Part shown: positions 24,599 through 32,812 of the stretch, piece after piece | How positions within the stretch are numbered: the stretch's first letter is position 1 | Layout of the letters: each line of letters opens with the position of its first letter | Assembly (NCBI RefSeq): GCF_900537075.1 | Contig: NZ_UNRA01000004.1 | Location: 318,572 to 382,571 of the forward strand | Length of the DNA stretch: 64,000 nucleotides | DNA from: Tropicibacter sp. Alg240-R139 | Lineage (GTDB): Bacteria > Pseudomonadota > Alphaproteobacteria > Rhodobacterales > Rhodobacteraceae | Direction: 5' to 3' | The notes under the pieces: model-generated | Told to the model about the DNA's origin: nothing | What the model saw: the letters and a program-made list of their open reading frames with translations, nothing else | Databases searched by the model: none | Made by a program: the position numbers and the translations under genes

Positions 24599-24634
24599 AT
24601 GCTAGAAGAAGTGGGCAAACGGCCCCGGAGATGA
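24599..24634 (+). CDS. Possible 11-residue leader peptide, maybe leaderless
   Basis: Following the promoter, ATG at 24599 opens an 11-codon frame (MLEEVGKRPRR) whose stop TGA lies in the loop of the downstream terminator hairpin. With a start near 24597, the mRNA would be leaderless. No ribosome binding site is present, and no run of one amino acid suggests classic attenuation, so this may be only the 5' end of a small RNA. Confidence 0.2.
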   Translation: MLEEVGKRPRR

Positions 24635-24651
24635 TCCGGAGGCCGTTTTTT
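24617..24651 (+). terminator. Intrinsic terminator in the GTA leader
   Basis: AAACGGCC (24617-24624) plus CCGG (24625-24628) pair with CCGG (24636-24639) plus GGCCGTTT (24641-24648); A24640 bulges out, and six T follow the arm start (24646-24651). It stands between the promoter-like sequence and g1, so GTA transcripts from that promoter would need read-through, or a ~50-base RNA is made. Confidence 0.85.
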
Positions 24652-24698
24652 CGTTTCTCTCGTGCGGAGATCACTCACGCATGAGGTCAAAAGCACAC

Positions 24699-25043
24699 AT
24701 GACTTTGATTACCCCGGAGGAGCGGATTTCGCAGACGGCTGAACTTTTGCAGTCCCTGGAGAATTCCATTCGCGATTTGCGGCAAGCGGCGGAAGACCTG
24801 CGCAAGCAGATCGAGACCGGGGAGGATGCAAATCTTGCTGGAACCAGCAAGCAGTTGGGATCGGTCGAGGGGCTGATCCGAAACTGTCAGAAAGTGGAGA
24901 CGAGTTTTGTCGAACAACACAACAGACAGGCCGGAATTGCCCAAGGAGGCTATGCGCTCGACCTTGACCGAGCTCGGTTTGAGATCGGGTGCAGGTTGGC
25001 TCGCCTCCGCACCTGCTGCGACACGCGAGACATTTCTGAGTGA
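24699..25043 (+). CDS. GTA g1, small terminase-like protein
   Basis: First gene of the GTA cluster. The protein (about 114 residues from Met 24699; 120 from 24681, with unclear ribosome binding sites) is helical with a long N-terminal coiled-coil (QTAELLQSLENSIRDLRQAA, then EDLRKQIE) and a C-terminal block GGYALDLDRARFEIGCRLARLR that is conserved in GTA g1 proteins as I recall. g1 is regarded as the small terminase subunit that recognises DNA and works with g2. Its 3' third overlaps the terminase start by up to 137 bases in another frame. Confidence 0.8.
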   Translation: MTLITPEERISQTAELLQSLENSIRDLRQAAEDLRKQIETGEDANLAGTSKQLGSVEGLIRNCQKVETSFVEQHNRQAGIAQGGYALDLDRARFEIGCRLARLRTCCDTRDISE

Positions 25044-26322
25044 GATCGGGGAGGGAGGGCTATGTGCCCTCCCTTTCCTATTTGAGTTCTGGGCGCTGCC
25101 ACATCAGCTGCCGCCTGAGGGGGATTGGCGGTCCTGGGTGATCATGGGCGGGCGAGGTGCCGGCAAGACGCGCGCCGGGGCCGAATGGGTGCGTTCGATC
25201 ACTGAGGGGAGCAAACCGCTGGACGAAGGGCGGTGCAAACGCATCGCTCTGATTGGCGAGACGTTTGATCAGCTGCGAGACGTGATGATTTTTGGCGACA
25301 GTGGCATTTTGCAGTGTTCGCCGCCGGATCGGCGTCCGGTGTGGAAAGCGTCAGAGCGCAAGTTAACCTGGCCCAATGGGGCCGAGGCGCAGGCGTTTTC
25401 GGCGCATGACCCCGAGGGGCTGCGCGGGCCGCAGTTTGACGGGGCTTGGGTCGATGAGTTGGCGAAGTGGAAAAAGGCAGGTGAGACTTGGGACATGCTG
25501 CAGTTTGCGCTGCGGTTGGGGGACCGGCCGCAGGTGTGCGTGACGACCACGCCGCGCAATGTTGGCGTTTTGAAACAGTTGCTTGAGTCGCCGTCGACGG
25601 TGACGACCCGCGCGCCGACCGAAGCCAACCGGGCCAATCTGGCAGCGTCTTTTCTGGAAGAAGTGCGGGCGCGCTATGCGGGGACGCGGTTGGGGCGGCA
25701 AGAGCTGGATGGGGTTTTGTTGCAGGACGCTGAGGGGGCCTTGTGGTCATCGGAACAGTTGGAACGGGCGCGCAAATCAGAGCCTCCTGCGTTGGATCGG
25801 GTTGTGGTGGCGATTGACCCGTCTGTGACGTCCGGCGCGCGGGCGGATGAATGCGGGATCGTTGTCGCGGGTGTGCAGATGAAAGGCCCACCGCAGGACT
25901 GGCGCGGATATGTGCTGGCAGATCGCACGGTGCGCGGCAAGGGGCCGTCTGGCTGGGCTGCTGCAGCGATCGCGGCGATGGATGAGTTCGGAGCCGAGCG
26001 GCTGGTGGCCGAGGTGAATCAGGGCGGACAGTTGGTTGAGGAGGTTGTGCGCCAGATCGATCCTTTGGTGCCGTACAAGGGGGTCCATGCCTCGCGGGGC
26101 AAGGTCGCACGGGCGGAACCTGTGGCGGCTTTGTATGAGCAGGACAAGGTGCGCCATGTAGGGGATCTGTCCGAATTGGAGGAACAGATGTGCCAGATGA
26201 CAGCGCATGGGTTCGAGGGGCAGGGATCGCCCGACCGCGTGGATGCGTTGGTATGGGCCATGCATGAGCTGATGATTGCCCCTGCGTCGCAGTTCCGACG
26301 TCCGCGTGTGCGGGTGCTGTGA
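24907..26322 (+). CDS. GTA g2, large terminase subunit
   Basis: The packaging motor that pumps DNA into the GTA head. The Walker A GGRGAGKT is at residues 81-88 (WVIMGGRGAGKTRAGAEW), and the ATPase continues through GLRGPQFDGAWVDELAKW (Walker B region). The nuclease domain includes VVVAIDPSVTSG and RVDALVWAMHELM near the C-terminus. The start is uncertain: TTG 24907 has GGAGACGAG upstream and gives the usual N-terminal length (about 470 residues), while ATG 24952 has AAGGAGG only two bases away, too close. The family is Terminase_6-like/T4-type. Confidence 0.93.
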   Translation: MSNNTTDRPELPKEAMRSTLTELGLRSGAGWLASAPAATRETFLSEIGEGGLCALPFLFEFWALPHQLPPEGDWRSWVIMGGRGAGKTRAGAEWVRSITEGSKPLDEGRCKRIALIGETFDQLRDVMIFGDSGILQCSPPDRRPVWKASERKLTWPNGAEAQAFSAHDPEGLRGPQFDGAWVDELAKWKKAGETWDMLQFALRLGDRPQVCVTTTPRNVGVLKQLLESPSTVTTRAPTEANRANLAASFLEEVRARYAGTRLGRQELDGVLLQDAEGALWSSEQLERARKSEPPALDRVVVAIDPSVTSGARADECGIVVAGVQMKGPPQDWRGYVLADRTVRGKGPSGWAAAAIAAMDEFGAERLVAEVNQGGQLVEEVVRQIDPLVPYKGVHASRGKVARAEPVAALYEQDKVRHVGDLSELEEQMCQMTAHGFEGQGSPDRVDALVWAMHELMIAPASQFRRPRVRVL

Positions 26323-26445
26323 CCCAGGTGTTGCGGCAGTAGCGTTCGCACTGTTTCCAAGCCTTCAACAATCTTTAGCGATAACTCTCATCAACAGGCC
26401 GAGCAGCGCGTCCGGCGCAGCGGTGAGCAGATAGGAGCATCAGAT

Positions 26446-27630
26446 ATGGTTTTCGATTTCTTGCGACGTGGTGCCGGGAATGGGGCCGGGGGCAAAGCGC
26501 CCGAAAGCAAGGCAAGCGCAGCAGGTCCGATTGTAGCCTGGCAGACCGGCGGCCGTGTGGCGTGGAGCCCGCGGGACACGGCATCGCTGACGCGGACAGG
26601 GTTTGCTGGCAATCCGGTGGGGTTCCGGTCCGTCAAGCTGATCGCCGAGGCAGCGGCGGCGTTGCCGCTGGTGTTGCAGGATCGTGAACAACGCTTTGAG
26701 GTGCATCCGCTGCTGTCGCTGATCAAGCGGCCAAACGGCGCGCAAGGTCGGGCCGAATTGATGGAGGCGCTGTTTGGTCAGCTGCTGTTGTCGGGCAACG
26801 CCTATGTCGAGGCAGTGCAGGCCGAGGATGGTCTGCCGTTGGAGCTGCATGTACTGCGTTCGGACCGGATGTCGGTGGTGCCGGGTACGGACGGTTGGCC
26901 GGTGGCGTTTGATTATACGGTGGGGGCCAAGAAGCATCGGTTTGATGCGCAGGCGATCTGCCATATCAAGTCGTTCCATCCGCAGGATGATCATTACGGC
27001 TTTGCACCGATGCAGGCGGCGGCGATGGCGGTGGATGTGCACAATAGTGCCTCGCGCTGGTCCAAGTCGCTGTTGGATAACGCGGCGCGCCCTTCTGGTG
27101 CTCTGGTTTGGAATGGTGGCGACGGTCAGGGGGTTATGGCCGAGGATCAGTTCCGCCGTTTGAGTGACGAGATCGAAGCCAATTATCAGGGTGCACGCAA
27201 TGCGGGGCGTCCGATGGTGTTGGAGGGCGGATTGGATTGGAAGCCGATGGGCTTTTCGCCCTCGGATATGGAGTTTCAAAAGACCAAGGAAGCCGCCGCC
27301 CGCGAGATCGCTTTGGCCTTTGGGGTGCCGCCTATGTTGCTGGGCATCCAGGGCGACGCGACCTATTCGAACTATCAGGAGGCCAACCGGGCGTTTTACC
27401 GCCTGACGGTTCTGCCCCTGGTGACGCGGGTGGCGGCAGCGCTGGTAGAGTGGCTGTCGGGGTTCAATGGCGAGGAACTGACGTTGAAGCCGGACCTTGA
27501 TCAGGTGCCTGCCTTGGCCTCGGAGCGGGATGCGCAGTGGTCGCGGGTGACCGGTGCGGGTTTCCTGACGGATGCCGAAAAACGTGCCCTGTTGGGGTTG
27601 CCAGCGGTGAGTGGTGACTCGGATGGTTGA
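26446..27630 (+). CDS. GTA g3, HK97-family portal protein
   Basis: The portal ring at the head vertex through which DNA passes. The 394-residue sequence has portal blocks NPVGFRSVKLIAEAAAALPL, GNAYVEAVQ, LHVLRSDRMSVVPG, GFAPMQAAAMAVDVHN, and ALAFGVPPMLLGI followed by YSNYQEANRAFYRLTVLP. The start at 26446 has AGGAG at good spacing. The gene ends eight bases into g3.5. Full length. Confidence 0.95.
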   Translation: MVFDFLRRGAGNGAGGKAPESKASAAGPIVAWQTGGRVAWSPRDTASLTRTGFAGNPVGFRSVKLIAEAAAALPLVLQDREQRFEVHPLLSLIKRPNGAQGRAELMEALFGQLLLSGNAYVEAVQAEDGLPLELHVLRSDRMSVVPGTDGWPVAFDYTVGAKKHRFDAQAICHIKSFHPQDDHYGFAPMQAAAMAVDVHNSASRWSKSLLDNAARPSGALVWNGGDGQGVMAEDQFRRLSDEIEANYQGARNAGRPMVLEGGLDWKPMGFSPSDMEFQKTKEAAAREIALAFGVPPMLLGIQGDATYSNYQEANRAFYRLTVLPLVTRVAAALVEWLSGFNGEELTLKPDLDQVPALASERDAQWSRVTGAGFLTDAEKRALLGLPAVSGDSDG

Positions 27631-27850
27631 TGGCAATGGGCATCCGACGTTCGAATGTGCGCCGGGTTTGAAACTGGCCGCGCATGAACGAGTGGTGACC
27701 ATTCAACTGGAGCACATCAACCGCCGACTCGAGCAGCTAGAAGAGGTAATAGAACGGCTGGAAAAACGTCTGTGGCTGACGGTGTACGGCGTGGTCGCGG
27801 TAATTCTGGCTCAAGCATTCCAATCGGTTCTGACGGCCGCCGCAAATTGA
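27623..27850 (+). CDS. GTA g3.5, small head-assembly protein with membrane helix
   Basis: The 75-residue protein has a basic/acidic coiled-coil (HERVVTIQLEHINRRLEQLE, then EVIERLEKR) and a C-terminal membrane helix (LWLTVYGVVAVILAQAF). This is the arrangement of the small protein between portal and protease in Rhodobacter-type GTAs (called GTA head formation protein or orfg3.5). Start ATG at 27623 is preferred; it overlaps the g3 stop by eight bases. A GTG at 27611 also opens the frame. Confidence 0.8.
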   Translation: MVDGNGHPTFECAPGLKLAAHERVVTIQLEHINRRLEQLEEVIERLEKRLWLTVYGVVAVILAQAFQSVLTAAAN

Positions 27851-27878
27851 AACATCAGTGAGTTACGAGGAGTATCTT

Positions 27879-28436
27879 ATGGAAATTGATACTGGACTTG
27901 AACACAAATTCGCGCGTTTCGGTGACGGTTTGACCGTATCCGATGACGCCGTGATCGAAGGCTATGCGAGCCTGTTTGGGGAGACCGATCAGGGCGGCGA
28001 TAGTGTGCGAAAAGGGGCCTATAGGGGCTCCCTCAAAACTTTGAGTTCTTCGGGTCAGCGGGTCAAGATGCTGTGGCAGCACGACCCGGCGCAACCCATC
28101 GGGGTCTGGGACGAGGTGCGCGAGGACGACAGGGGTCTTTGGGTCAAGGGGCGGTTGTTGGAGACCACCCAGAAAGGGCGCGAAGCAGCGGCTTTGATTC
28201 AGGCTGGTGCCATTGACGGGCTGTCGATTGGCTATCGCACCAAACGGGCGACGAAGAATGACAAGGGCCAGCGGCTCTTGACCGAACTGGAGCTGTGGGA
28301 GGTGTCACTGGTGACGTTCCCGATGCTTCCCAGTGCGCGAGTTGCGGCAAAGGGGACGATCCCCGAAGTCGAGGACACCTGGCGCAGTATTGTCGAGGTG
28401 TTTGACAACGCCCGGCGTGAAATGGCGCGCAGGTAA
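27879..28436 (+). CDS. GTA g4, prohead protease
   Basis: A serine protease of the HK97 prohead type (S78/U35) that removes capsid scaffolds. Candidate catalytic residues are His68 in MLWQHDPAQPIG and Ser116 in IDGLSIGYRTK. The start at 27879 has GAGGAG eight bases upstream; the GTG at 27858 would add seven residues. The length of 185 is normal for the family. It is followed immediately by the major capsid gene. Confidence 0.93.
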   Translation: MEIDTGLEHKFARFGDGLTVSDDAVIEGYASLFGETDQGGDSVRKGAYRGSLKTLSSSGQRVKMLWQHDPAQPIGVWDEVREDDRGLWVKGRLLETTQKGREAAALIQAGAIDGLSIGYRTKRATKNDKGQRLLTELELWEVSLVTFPMLPSARVAAKGTIPEVEDTWRSIVEVFDNARREMARR

Positions 28437-28472
28437 CGGCGCGGCAAACACACCCAAGAAAAGGACGTGCTG

Positions 28473-29651
28473 ATGAGCAAGACCGATATCGCGGCCTTGG
28501 CCGGAGAGGGTGCGCCCCTGGTTCAGGATGTGAAGCAGGCAGTGACCGGCTTTGTGAGTGAATTCAAGGGCTTTCAAGACGAAGTGCAATTCAAACTGAA
28601 ACAGACAGAAGAGCGACTGACCATGCTGGATCGTAAATCTCAATTCGCGGCACGTCCGCATCTGGCCGCCTCGATCGACGAGGGTGCGCCGCATCAAAAG
28701 GCGTTCAACGCCTATGTGCGTTCAGGTGACGACGACGCCTTGCGTGGCTTGAACATGGAAGGCAAATCGTTGTCAACGTCCGTAAACAGCGATGGCGGCT
28801 ACCTGGTCGATCCACAGACTGCGGACACCGTCAAGTCGGTTCTGAAATCGACGGCATCAATCCGGTCGATTGCCAATGTGGTGAACGTCGAGTCGAACTC
28901 GTTCGACGTGCTGATTGACCACACCGACGTCAGTGCCGGTTGGGCTGATGAAACCTCGGCCACTGCAGAAACCGGCACGCCGTCCATCGACCGTATCTCG
29001 ATCCCGCTGCACGAACTGTCGGCTCTGCCCAAGGCGTCGCAGCGTCTGTTGGATGACAGTGCGTTCGATATCGAAGGGTGGTTGGCGGGCCGTATTGCGG
29101 ACAAGTTTGCCCGTGCCGAGGCGGATGCGTTCGTCAACGGTGACGGCGCAGACAAGCCGCGCGGCTTTCTAAATCACACGGCAGTTGAAAACGACAGCTG
29201 GAGCTGGGGCAACATCGGCTATGTCGCGTCTGGCGTGGCCGGTGGTGTCGACGCGGACGACATTGTCGACCTGGTCTATGCCCTGGGTGCGCAGTACCGC
29301 GCCAACGGCGCCTTTGTGATGAATTCGAAGACTGCCGGCCTGATCCGCAAGCTGAAGGATGCCGATGGCCGCTTCCTGTGGTCCGATGGTCTGGCCGCGG
29401 CTGAGCCTGCACGCTTGATGGGCTACCCGGTGGTCATTGCCGAGGACATGCCGGATGCGGGCACTGACAGTTATTCCGTCGCTTTTGGCGACTTTGCTGC
29501 CGGGTACACCGTGGCCGAGCGTCCTGATCTGCGCGTTTTGCGTGATCCGTTCAGCGCCAAGCCCCACGTCCTGTTTTATGCCACCAAGCGTGTAGGCGGT
29601 GACGTGAGCGACTTTGCTGCGATCAAGCTGCTGAAATTCGGCACCGCGTAA
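28473..29651 (+). CDS. GTA g5, major capsid protein (HK97 fold)
   Basis: The main head protein, 392 residues from the start at 28473 (AAGGA seven bases upstream). The first 100 or so residues form the delta domain with a coiled-coil (VSEFKGFQDEVQFKLKQTEE) that would be removed by the g4 protease. The HK97 core then starts at about SVNSDGGYLVDPQTADTV and includes FVNGDGADKPRGFL, GAQYRANGAFVMNSKT and YPVVIAEDMPD. Ends with FAAIKLLKFGTA. All parts appear intact. Confidence 0.95.
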   Translation: MSKTDIAALAGEGAPLVQDVKQAVTGFVSEFKGFQDEVQFKLKQTEERLTMLDRKSQFAARPHLAASIDEGAPHQKAFNAYVRSGDDDALRGLNMEGKSLSTSVNSDGGYLVDPQTADTVKSVLKSTASIRSIANVVNVESNSFDVLIDHTDVSAGWADETSATAETGTPSIDRISIPLHELSALPKASQRLLDDSAFDIEGWLAGRIADKFARAEADAFVNGDGADKPRGFLNHTAVENDSWSWGNIGYVASGVAGGVDADDIVDLVYALGAQYRANGAFVMNSKTAGLIRKLKDADGRFLWSDGLAAAEPARLMGYPVVIAEDMPDAGTDSYSVAFGDFAAGYTVAERPDLRVLRDPFSAKPHVLFYATKRVGGDVSDFAAIKLLKFGTA

Positions 29652-29822
29652 GCGGTGTTGATGCTGGGGCCGGTTCGCCGGTTCCGGGGCGGGCATGCGT
29701 CGGGAATGGGTCCTTGCGTTGTCTAGCTGCTCCCCTCCGTCCGAGCAACGTGAGGCGGCGTATGCCCGCAGTTATCCGAAGGATTTGGCCCGTTTGCGGC
29801 CCCGAGCTTGCGGAGAGAAGCG

Positions 29823-30422
29823 ATGATGTTGATCGAAGAAACCACGATCCCGGTGACGGCGCTGCCGGTGGAACAATTCAAGGCGCATATGCGGTTGGGC
29901 AGCGGCTTTGCCGATGACACGGTTCAGGATGGCACGCTGCGCGGGTTTCTGGTGGCCGCGATTGCGGCGATTGAGGCCCGCATTGGTAAGGTTCTGATCA
30001 CGCGGGAGTTTTCCTGGAGTGTAAACTCCTGGCGTGACCGTTCAGGTGAAGCGCTGCCAGTGTCGCCCGTGCGGGAGATCTCGACCCTGGTGTTGTCGAG
30101 CGCAGTTGGAGCAGAAACGGTTGTTGCTCCGGAAGATTACCGGTTGGAAAAAGATAGTCAGCGCCCGCGCTTGCGCCCGGATGGTGCCTTGCTGCCGGTG
30201 ATTTTGACCGGAGGATCAGCAAAGATCACCTTCAACGCGGGTATGGCGGCGGACTGGGGTGGTTTGCCTGCGGATCTTGGGCATGCGGTGCTGTTGTTGG
30301 CAGCGCATTACTATGAATATCGCGACGAAACGGCGCTGAGCGACGGGTGCATGCCCTTTGGCGTGACCAGCCTGATCCAGCGGTATCGCACGGTTCGCTT
30401 TGGCCTGGGGGCGGCGCAATGA
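29823..30422 (+). CDS. GTA g6, head-tail connector (gp6-like)
   Basis: The 199-residue protein has a helical N-terminal part typical of connector proteins (PVTALPVEQFKAHMRLGSGF, VAAIAAIEARIGKVLITRE) and ends with LLLAAHYYEYRDETALSDG and a compact helical end. This matches the Rhodobacter GTA adaptor that joins portal and tail. The start at 29823 has GGAGAG at good spacing; the preceding TTG is unlikely. The 171 bases between g5 and g6 show no gene. The stop overlaps g7 by four bases (ATGA). Confidence 0.88.
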   Translation: MMLIEETTIPVTALPVEQFKAHMRLGSGFADDTVQDGTLRGFLVAAIAAIEARIGKVLITREFSWSVNSWRDRSGEALPVSPVREISTLVLSSAVGAETVVAPEDYRLEKDSQRPRLRPDGALLPVILTGGSAKITFNAGMAADWGGLPADLGHAVLLLAAHYYEYRDETALSDGCMPFGVTSLIQRYRTVRFGLGAAQ

Positions 30423-30757
30423 AGCGGCCACACCTGAACCGTCGATTGACGTTGGAGCGCCCTGCGCGCGCTGCAGATGGCGCCGGGGGGTTCACTGAAA
30501 CCTGGACCACAGTCGGGCAGCTATGGGCCGAGGTGGCAGCCCGAACAGGGGCCGAGCGCCGCGTGGGCGGTGCCGCCCGCTCGCAGATGAGGTTCAAGAT
30601 TGTGGTTCGGAACGCGCCTATGGGGGCGGCCAGCCGTCCTTCACCGGACCAGCGCTTTCGTGAAGGCGATCGGGTGTTTGTGATCCGGGCCGTGGCCGAG
30701 CGCGATCCGGCCGGAATGTACCTGACATGTTTTGCAGATGAAGAGGTGGCGGTATGA
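30419..30757 (+). CDS. GTA g7, head-tail joining (closure) protein
   Basis: A 112-residue protein of the SPP1 gp16/HK97 gp10 type: MKRPHLNRRLTLERPARAAD, WAEVAARTGAERRVGG, QRFREGDRVFVIRAVAERD. It closes the head-tail interface. Starts in the ATGA overlap with g6 and ends in the ATGA overlap with g8, so the three are translationally coupled. Confidence 0.87.
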   Translation: MKRPHLNRRLTLERPARAADGAGGFTETWTTVGQLWAEVAARTGAERRVGGAARSQMRFKIVVRNAPMGAASRPSPDQRFREGDRVFVIRAVAERDPAGMYLTCFADEEVAV

Positions 30758-31167
30758 GCTATGGAGCGGCGGCGGCGTTGCAAAGCGCTGTGTATCAGGT
30801 TTTGCAGGCTGATAGCCAAGTAGATAGTTTGATCGGCGATGCGATCTATGACGCGTTGCCTACGGGCACCTTGCCGCAAACCTACGTGCTGCTGGGGCCT
30901 GAGGACGTGCGCGATGCATCTGATCAGACCGGGCAGGGCGCACGGCATCGTTTCACCGTCACGGTGATGTCTGAGGTGTCGGGTTTTGCGGCGGCCAAGG
31001 AATTGGCCGTGGCCATTGGTGACGCGCTGCGAGCAACCTCGCTAACCCTGACACGGGGGCGTGTCGTGGGCCTGTGGTTTGATCGGGCCACGGCCAAGAA
31101 AACCGGTTCGACCGGGCAATTCCGTCAGATCGACCTGAGGTTCCACGCCCGCGTGGAAGACAACTAA
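30754..31167 (+). CDS. GTA g8, DUF3168 tail terminator-like protein
   Basis: The 137-residue protein matches DUF3168 (tail completion) proteins: ALQSAVYQVLQADSQVDSL, TYVLLGPEDVRDASDQTGQG and RQIDLRFHARVEDN. In GTAs it caps the tail tube end. Overlaps g7 by ATGA. Confidence 0.9.
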   Translation: MSYGAAAALQSAVYQVLQADSQVDSLIGDAIYDALPTGTLPQTYVLLGPEDVRDASDQTGQGARHRFTVTVMSEVSGFAAAKELAVAIGDALRATSLTLTRGRVVGLWFDRATAKKTGSTGQFRQIDLRFHARVEDN

Positions 31168-31191
31168 TCAACCTATCATTGGAGAGACGAT

Positions 31192-31605
31192 ATGGGTGCT
31201 CAAAACGGTAAAGACTTGCTGATCAAGGTGGACATGAACGGCGCTGGCCAGTTCGAAACAGTTGCTGGTCTGCGGGCCACGCGGGTCAGTTTCAACGCCG
31301 AGAGCGTGGATGTGACAAGCCTGGAGAGTCAGGGAGGTTGGCGTGAATTGCTGTCGGGCGCCGGTGTGAAATCGGCTTCGATCTCGGGCTCGGGTGTGTT
31401 CAAAGACGAAAGCACCGATGAACGTACACGTCAGCTGTTTTTTGACGGTATGACTCCGGCGTTCCAAGTGATCATCCCGGACTTTGGCACCGTCGAGGGG
31501 CCGTTCCAGGTGACCGCAATCGAATACGCGGGCTCGCACAATGGCGAAGCAACCTATGAACTGAGCCTGGCAAGTGCCGGCGCGCTGAACTTTACGGCGC
31601 TGTAA
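31192..31605 (+). CDS. GTA g9, major tail tube protein
   Basis: A TP901-1-type tail tube subunit of 137 residues: MGAQNGKDLLIKVDMNGAGQ, ATRVSFNAESVDVTSL, SGSGVFKDESTDE and GSHNGEATYELSLASAG. The start follows GGAGAGACGAT. The tube assembles around the g11 tape measure. Confidence 0.93.
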   Translation: MGAQNGKDLLIKVDMNGAGQFETVAGLRATRVSFNAESVDVTSLESQGGWRELLSGAGVKSASISGSGVFKDESTDERTRQLFFDGMTPAFQVIIPDFGTVEGPFQVTAIEYAGSHNGEATYELSLASAGALNFTAL

Positions 31606-31609
31606 TCCG

Positions 31610-31930
31610 ATGGCCAATCCGTGGACGGGAGAGGTGGCTTTGACCATCGATGGAGAGCGGCGGGTGCTCAAGTTGACGTTGGGTGCATTGGCCGAGTTGG
31701 AAGGCAGCCTGGAGTGCGGTTCGTTAATCGAGCTGGTGCAACGGTTTGAAGAGGCAGAGTTTTCCAGCCGTGATGTGCTGGCTCTGGTCTTAGCCGGATT
31801 GCGGGGCGGCGGCGCGAATGTCGCAAAGGCCGACTTGCTGCAGGCCGAGATTGAGGGCGGACCGCTGGCGGCGGCGCGTGCAGCGGGAACCCTGCTGGCG
31901 CGAGCCTTTGTTCTACCGGAACAGGCATGA
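31610..31930 (+). CDS. GTA g10, tail assembly chaperone-like protein
   Basis: The 106 residues include MANPWTGEVALTIDGERRVL and LTLGALAELEGSLECGSLIE, the pattern of GTA gene 10 / TAC-like tail chaperones. It probably helps load tail subunits on the tape measure. g10.1 starts in its last codon region (ATGA overlap). Confidence 0.85.
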   Translation: MANPWTGEVALTIDGERRVLKLTLGALAELEGSLECGSLIELVQRFEEAEFSSRDVLALVLAGLRGGGANVAKADLLQAEIEGGPLAAARAAGTLLARAFVLPEQA

Positions 31931-32148
31931 ACAGGTTCGACTGGCCCGCCCTTATGCAGGCGGGGTTGTACGGGCTGAAACTGACGCCAGAGCAATTCTG
32001 GCGTCTGACACCTGCCGAATTGAGGTTGATGCTGGGACAGGGCGGTGCCTTGGCCCCGCTGAATCGGGCCGGCCTGGATGCGCTGCTTGCGGCATATCCG
32101 GACCAGTACCTAGGCCAGAAAGATGGAGAATGTGATGGCGGAGAGTGA
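31927..32148 (+). CDS. GTA g10.1, tail assembly chaperone-like small protein
   Basis: A 73-residue helical protein: MNRFDWPALMQAGLYGLKLT, PEQFWRLTPAELRLMLGQGG. It belongs to the small TAC_1-like family (rcc01693 type) between g10 and g11 in GTAs. It overlaps g10 by four bases and g11 by 14. Confidence 0.85.
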   Translation: MNRFDWPALMQAGLYGLKLTPEQFWRLTPAELRLMLGQGGALAPLNRAGLDALLAAYPDQYLGQKDGECDGGE

Positions 32149-32797
32149 GAGCTTAATCGAGCTGGAAGAAGCCAGCGAGAATGCATCCCAGGCGGTGCGT
32201 GGAACCAACCTGAGCTTGGCTGAGTTGGGTCGCGCGTCTGAAACGACCGACAAAGCTTTGGCGCATCTGGTCAAGGATATGTCGGGTCTGGAGCGCGGTA
32301 TGCGCTCGGGCCTGAAAGGCGCGTTCGAGGATCTGGTGTTCGAGGGCGGCAAGCTTTCGGATGTGCTGAAAGATGCGGCTAACTCTGTTGTACGCTCGAC
32401 CTACAACGCTGCGGTGAACCCGGCCATCGACGGTATCGCGGGGTCGCTGTCCAGCGACATAGGCGATTTTGTCGGCGGCCTGTTTGGATTTGCCAATGGC
32501 GGCAGCTTTTCCCAAGGCCGTGTCATGCCATTTGCCAATGGTGGCGTCGTCAATGGCCCAGTGACCTTTCCCATGCGTGGCGGCACCGGGTTGATGGGCG
32601 AAGCAGGTCCTGAGGCGATCATGCCGTTGACACGCGGTGCCGACGGCAAGCTTGGCGTGCGCAGCGCGGGCGGTGGACGCCCTGTGAGCGTGGTCATGAA
32701 TATTTCGACACCGGACGCGCAGAGCTTTCAGCGCTCGCAGGGGCAAATCGCGGCGCAGATGGCGCGCGCGTTGAACCGCGGCAACCGCAATCGTTAA
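32135..32797 (+). CDS. GTA g11, tail tape measure protein
   Basis: A short tape measure protein of 220 residues, as in the Rhodobacter GTA, which has a short tail. The N-terminus is helical (SLIELEEASENASQAV); Gly-rich repeats (GFANGGSFSQGRVMPFANGG) and a Pro-Met block (VTFPMRGGTGLMGEAGPEAI) follow, with a helical end (SQGQIAAQMARALNRG). Start ATG 32135 has GGAGA at good spacing; the ORF upstream begins at ATG 32123. The short length is expected for a tail of this kind and is not a truncation. Confidence 0.87.
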   Translation: MAESESLIELEEASENASQAVRGTNLSLAELGRASETTDKALAHLVKDMSGLERGMRSGLKGAFEDLVFEGGKLSDVLKDAANSVVRSTYNAAVNPAIDGIAGSLSSDIGDFVGGLFGFANGGSFSQGRVMPFANGGVVNGPVTFPMRGGTGLMGEAGPEAIMPLTRGADGKLGVRSAGGGRPVSVVMNISTPDAQSFQRSQGQIAAQMARALNRGNRNR

Positions 32798-32812
32798 GAC
32801 GGGGAGAGAGAC

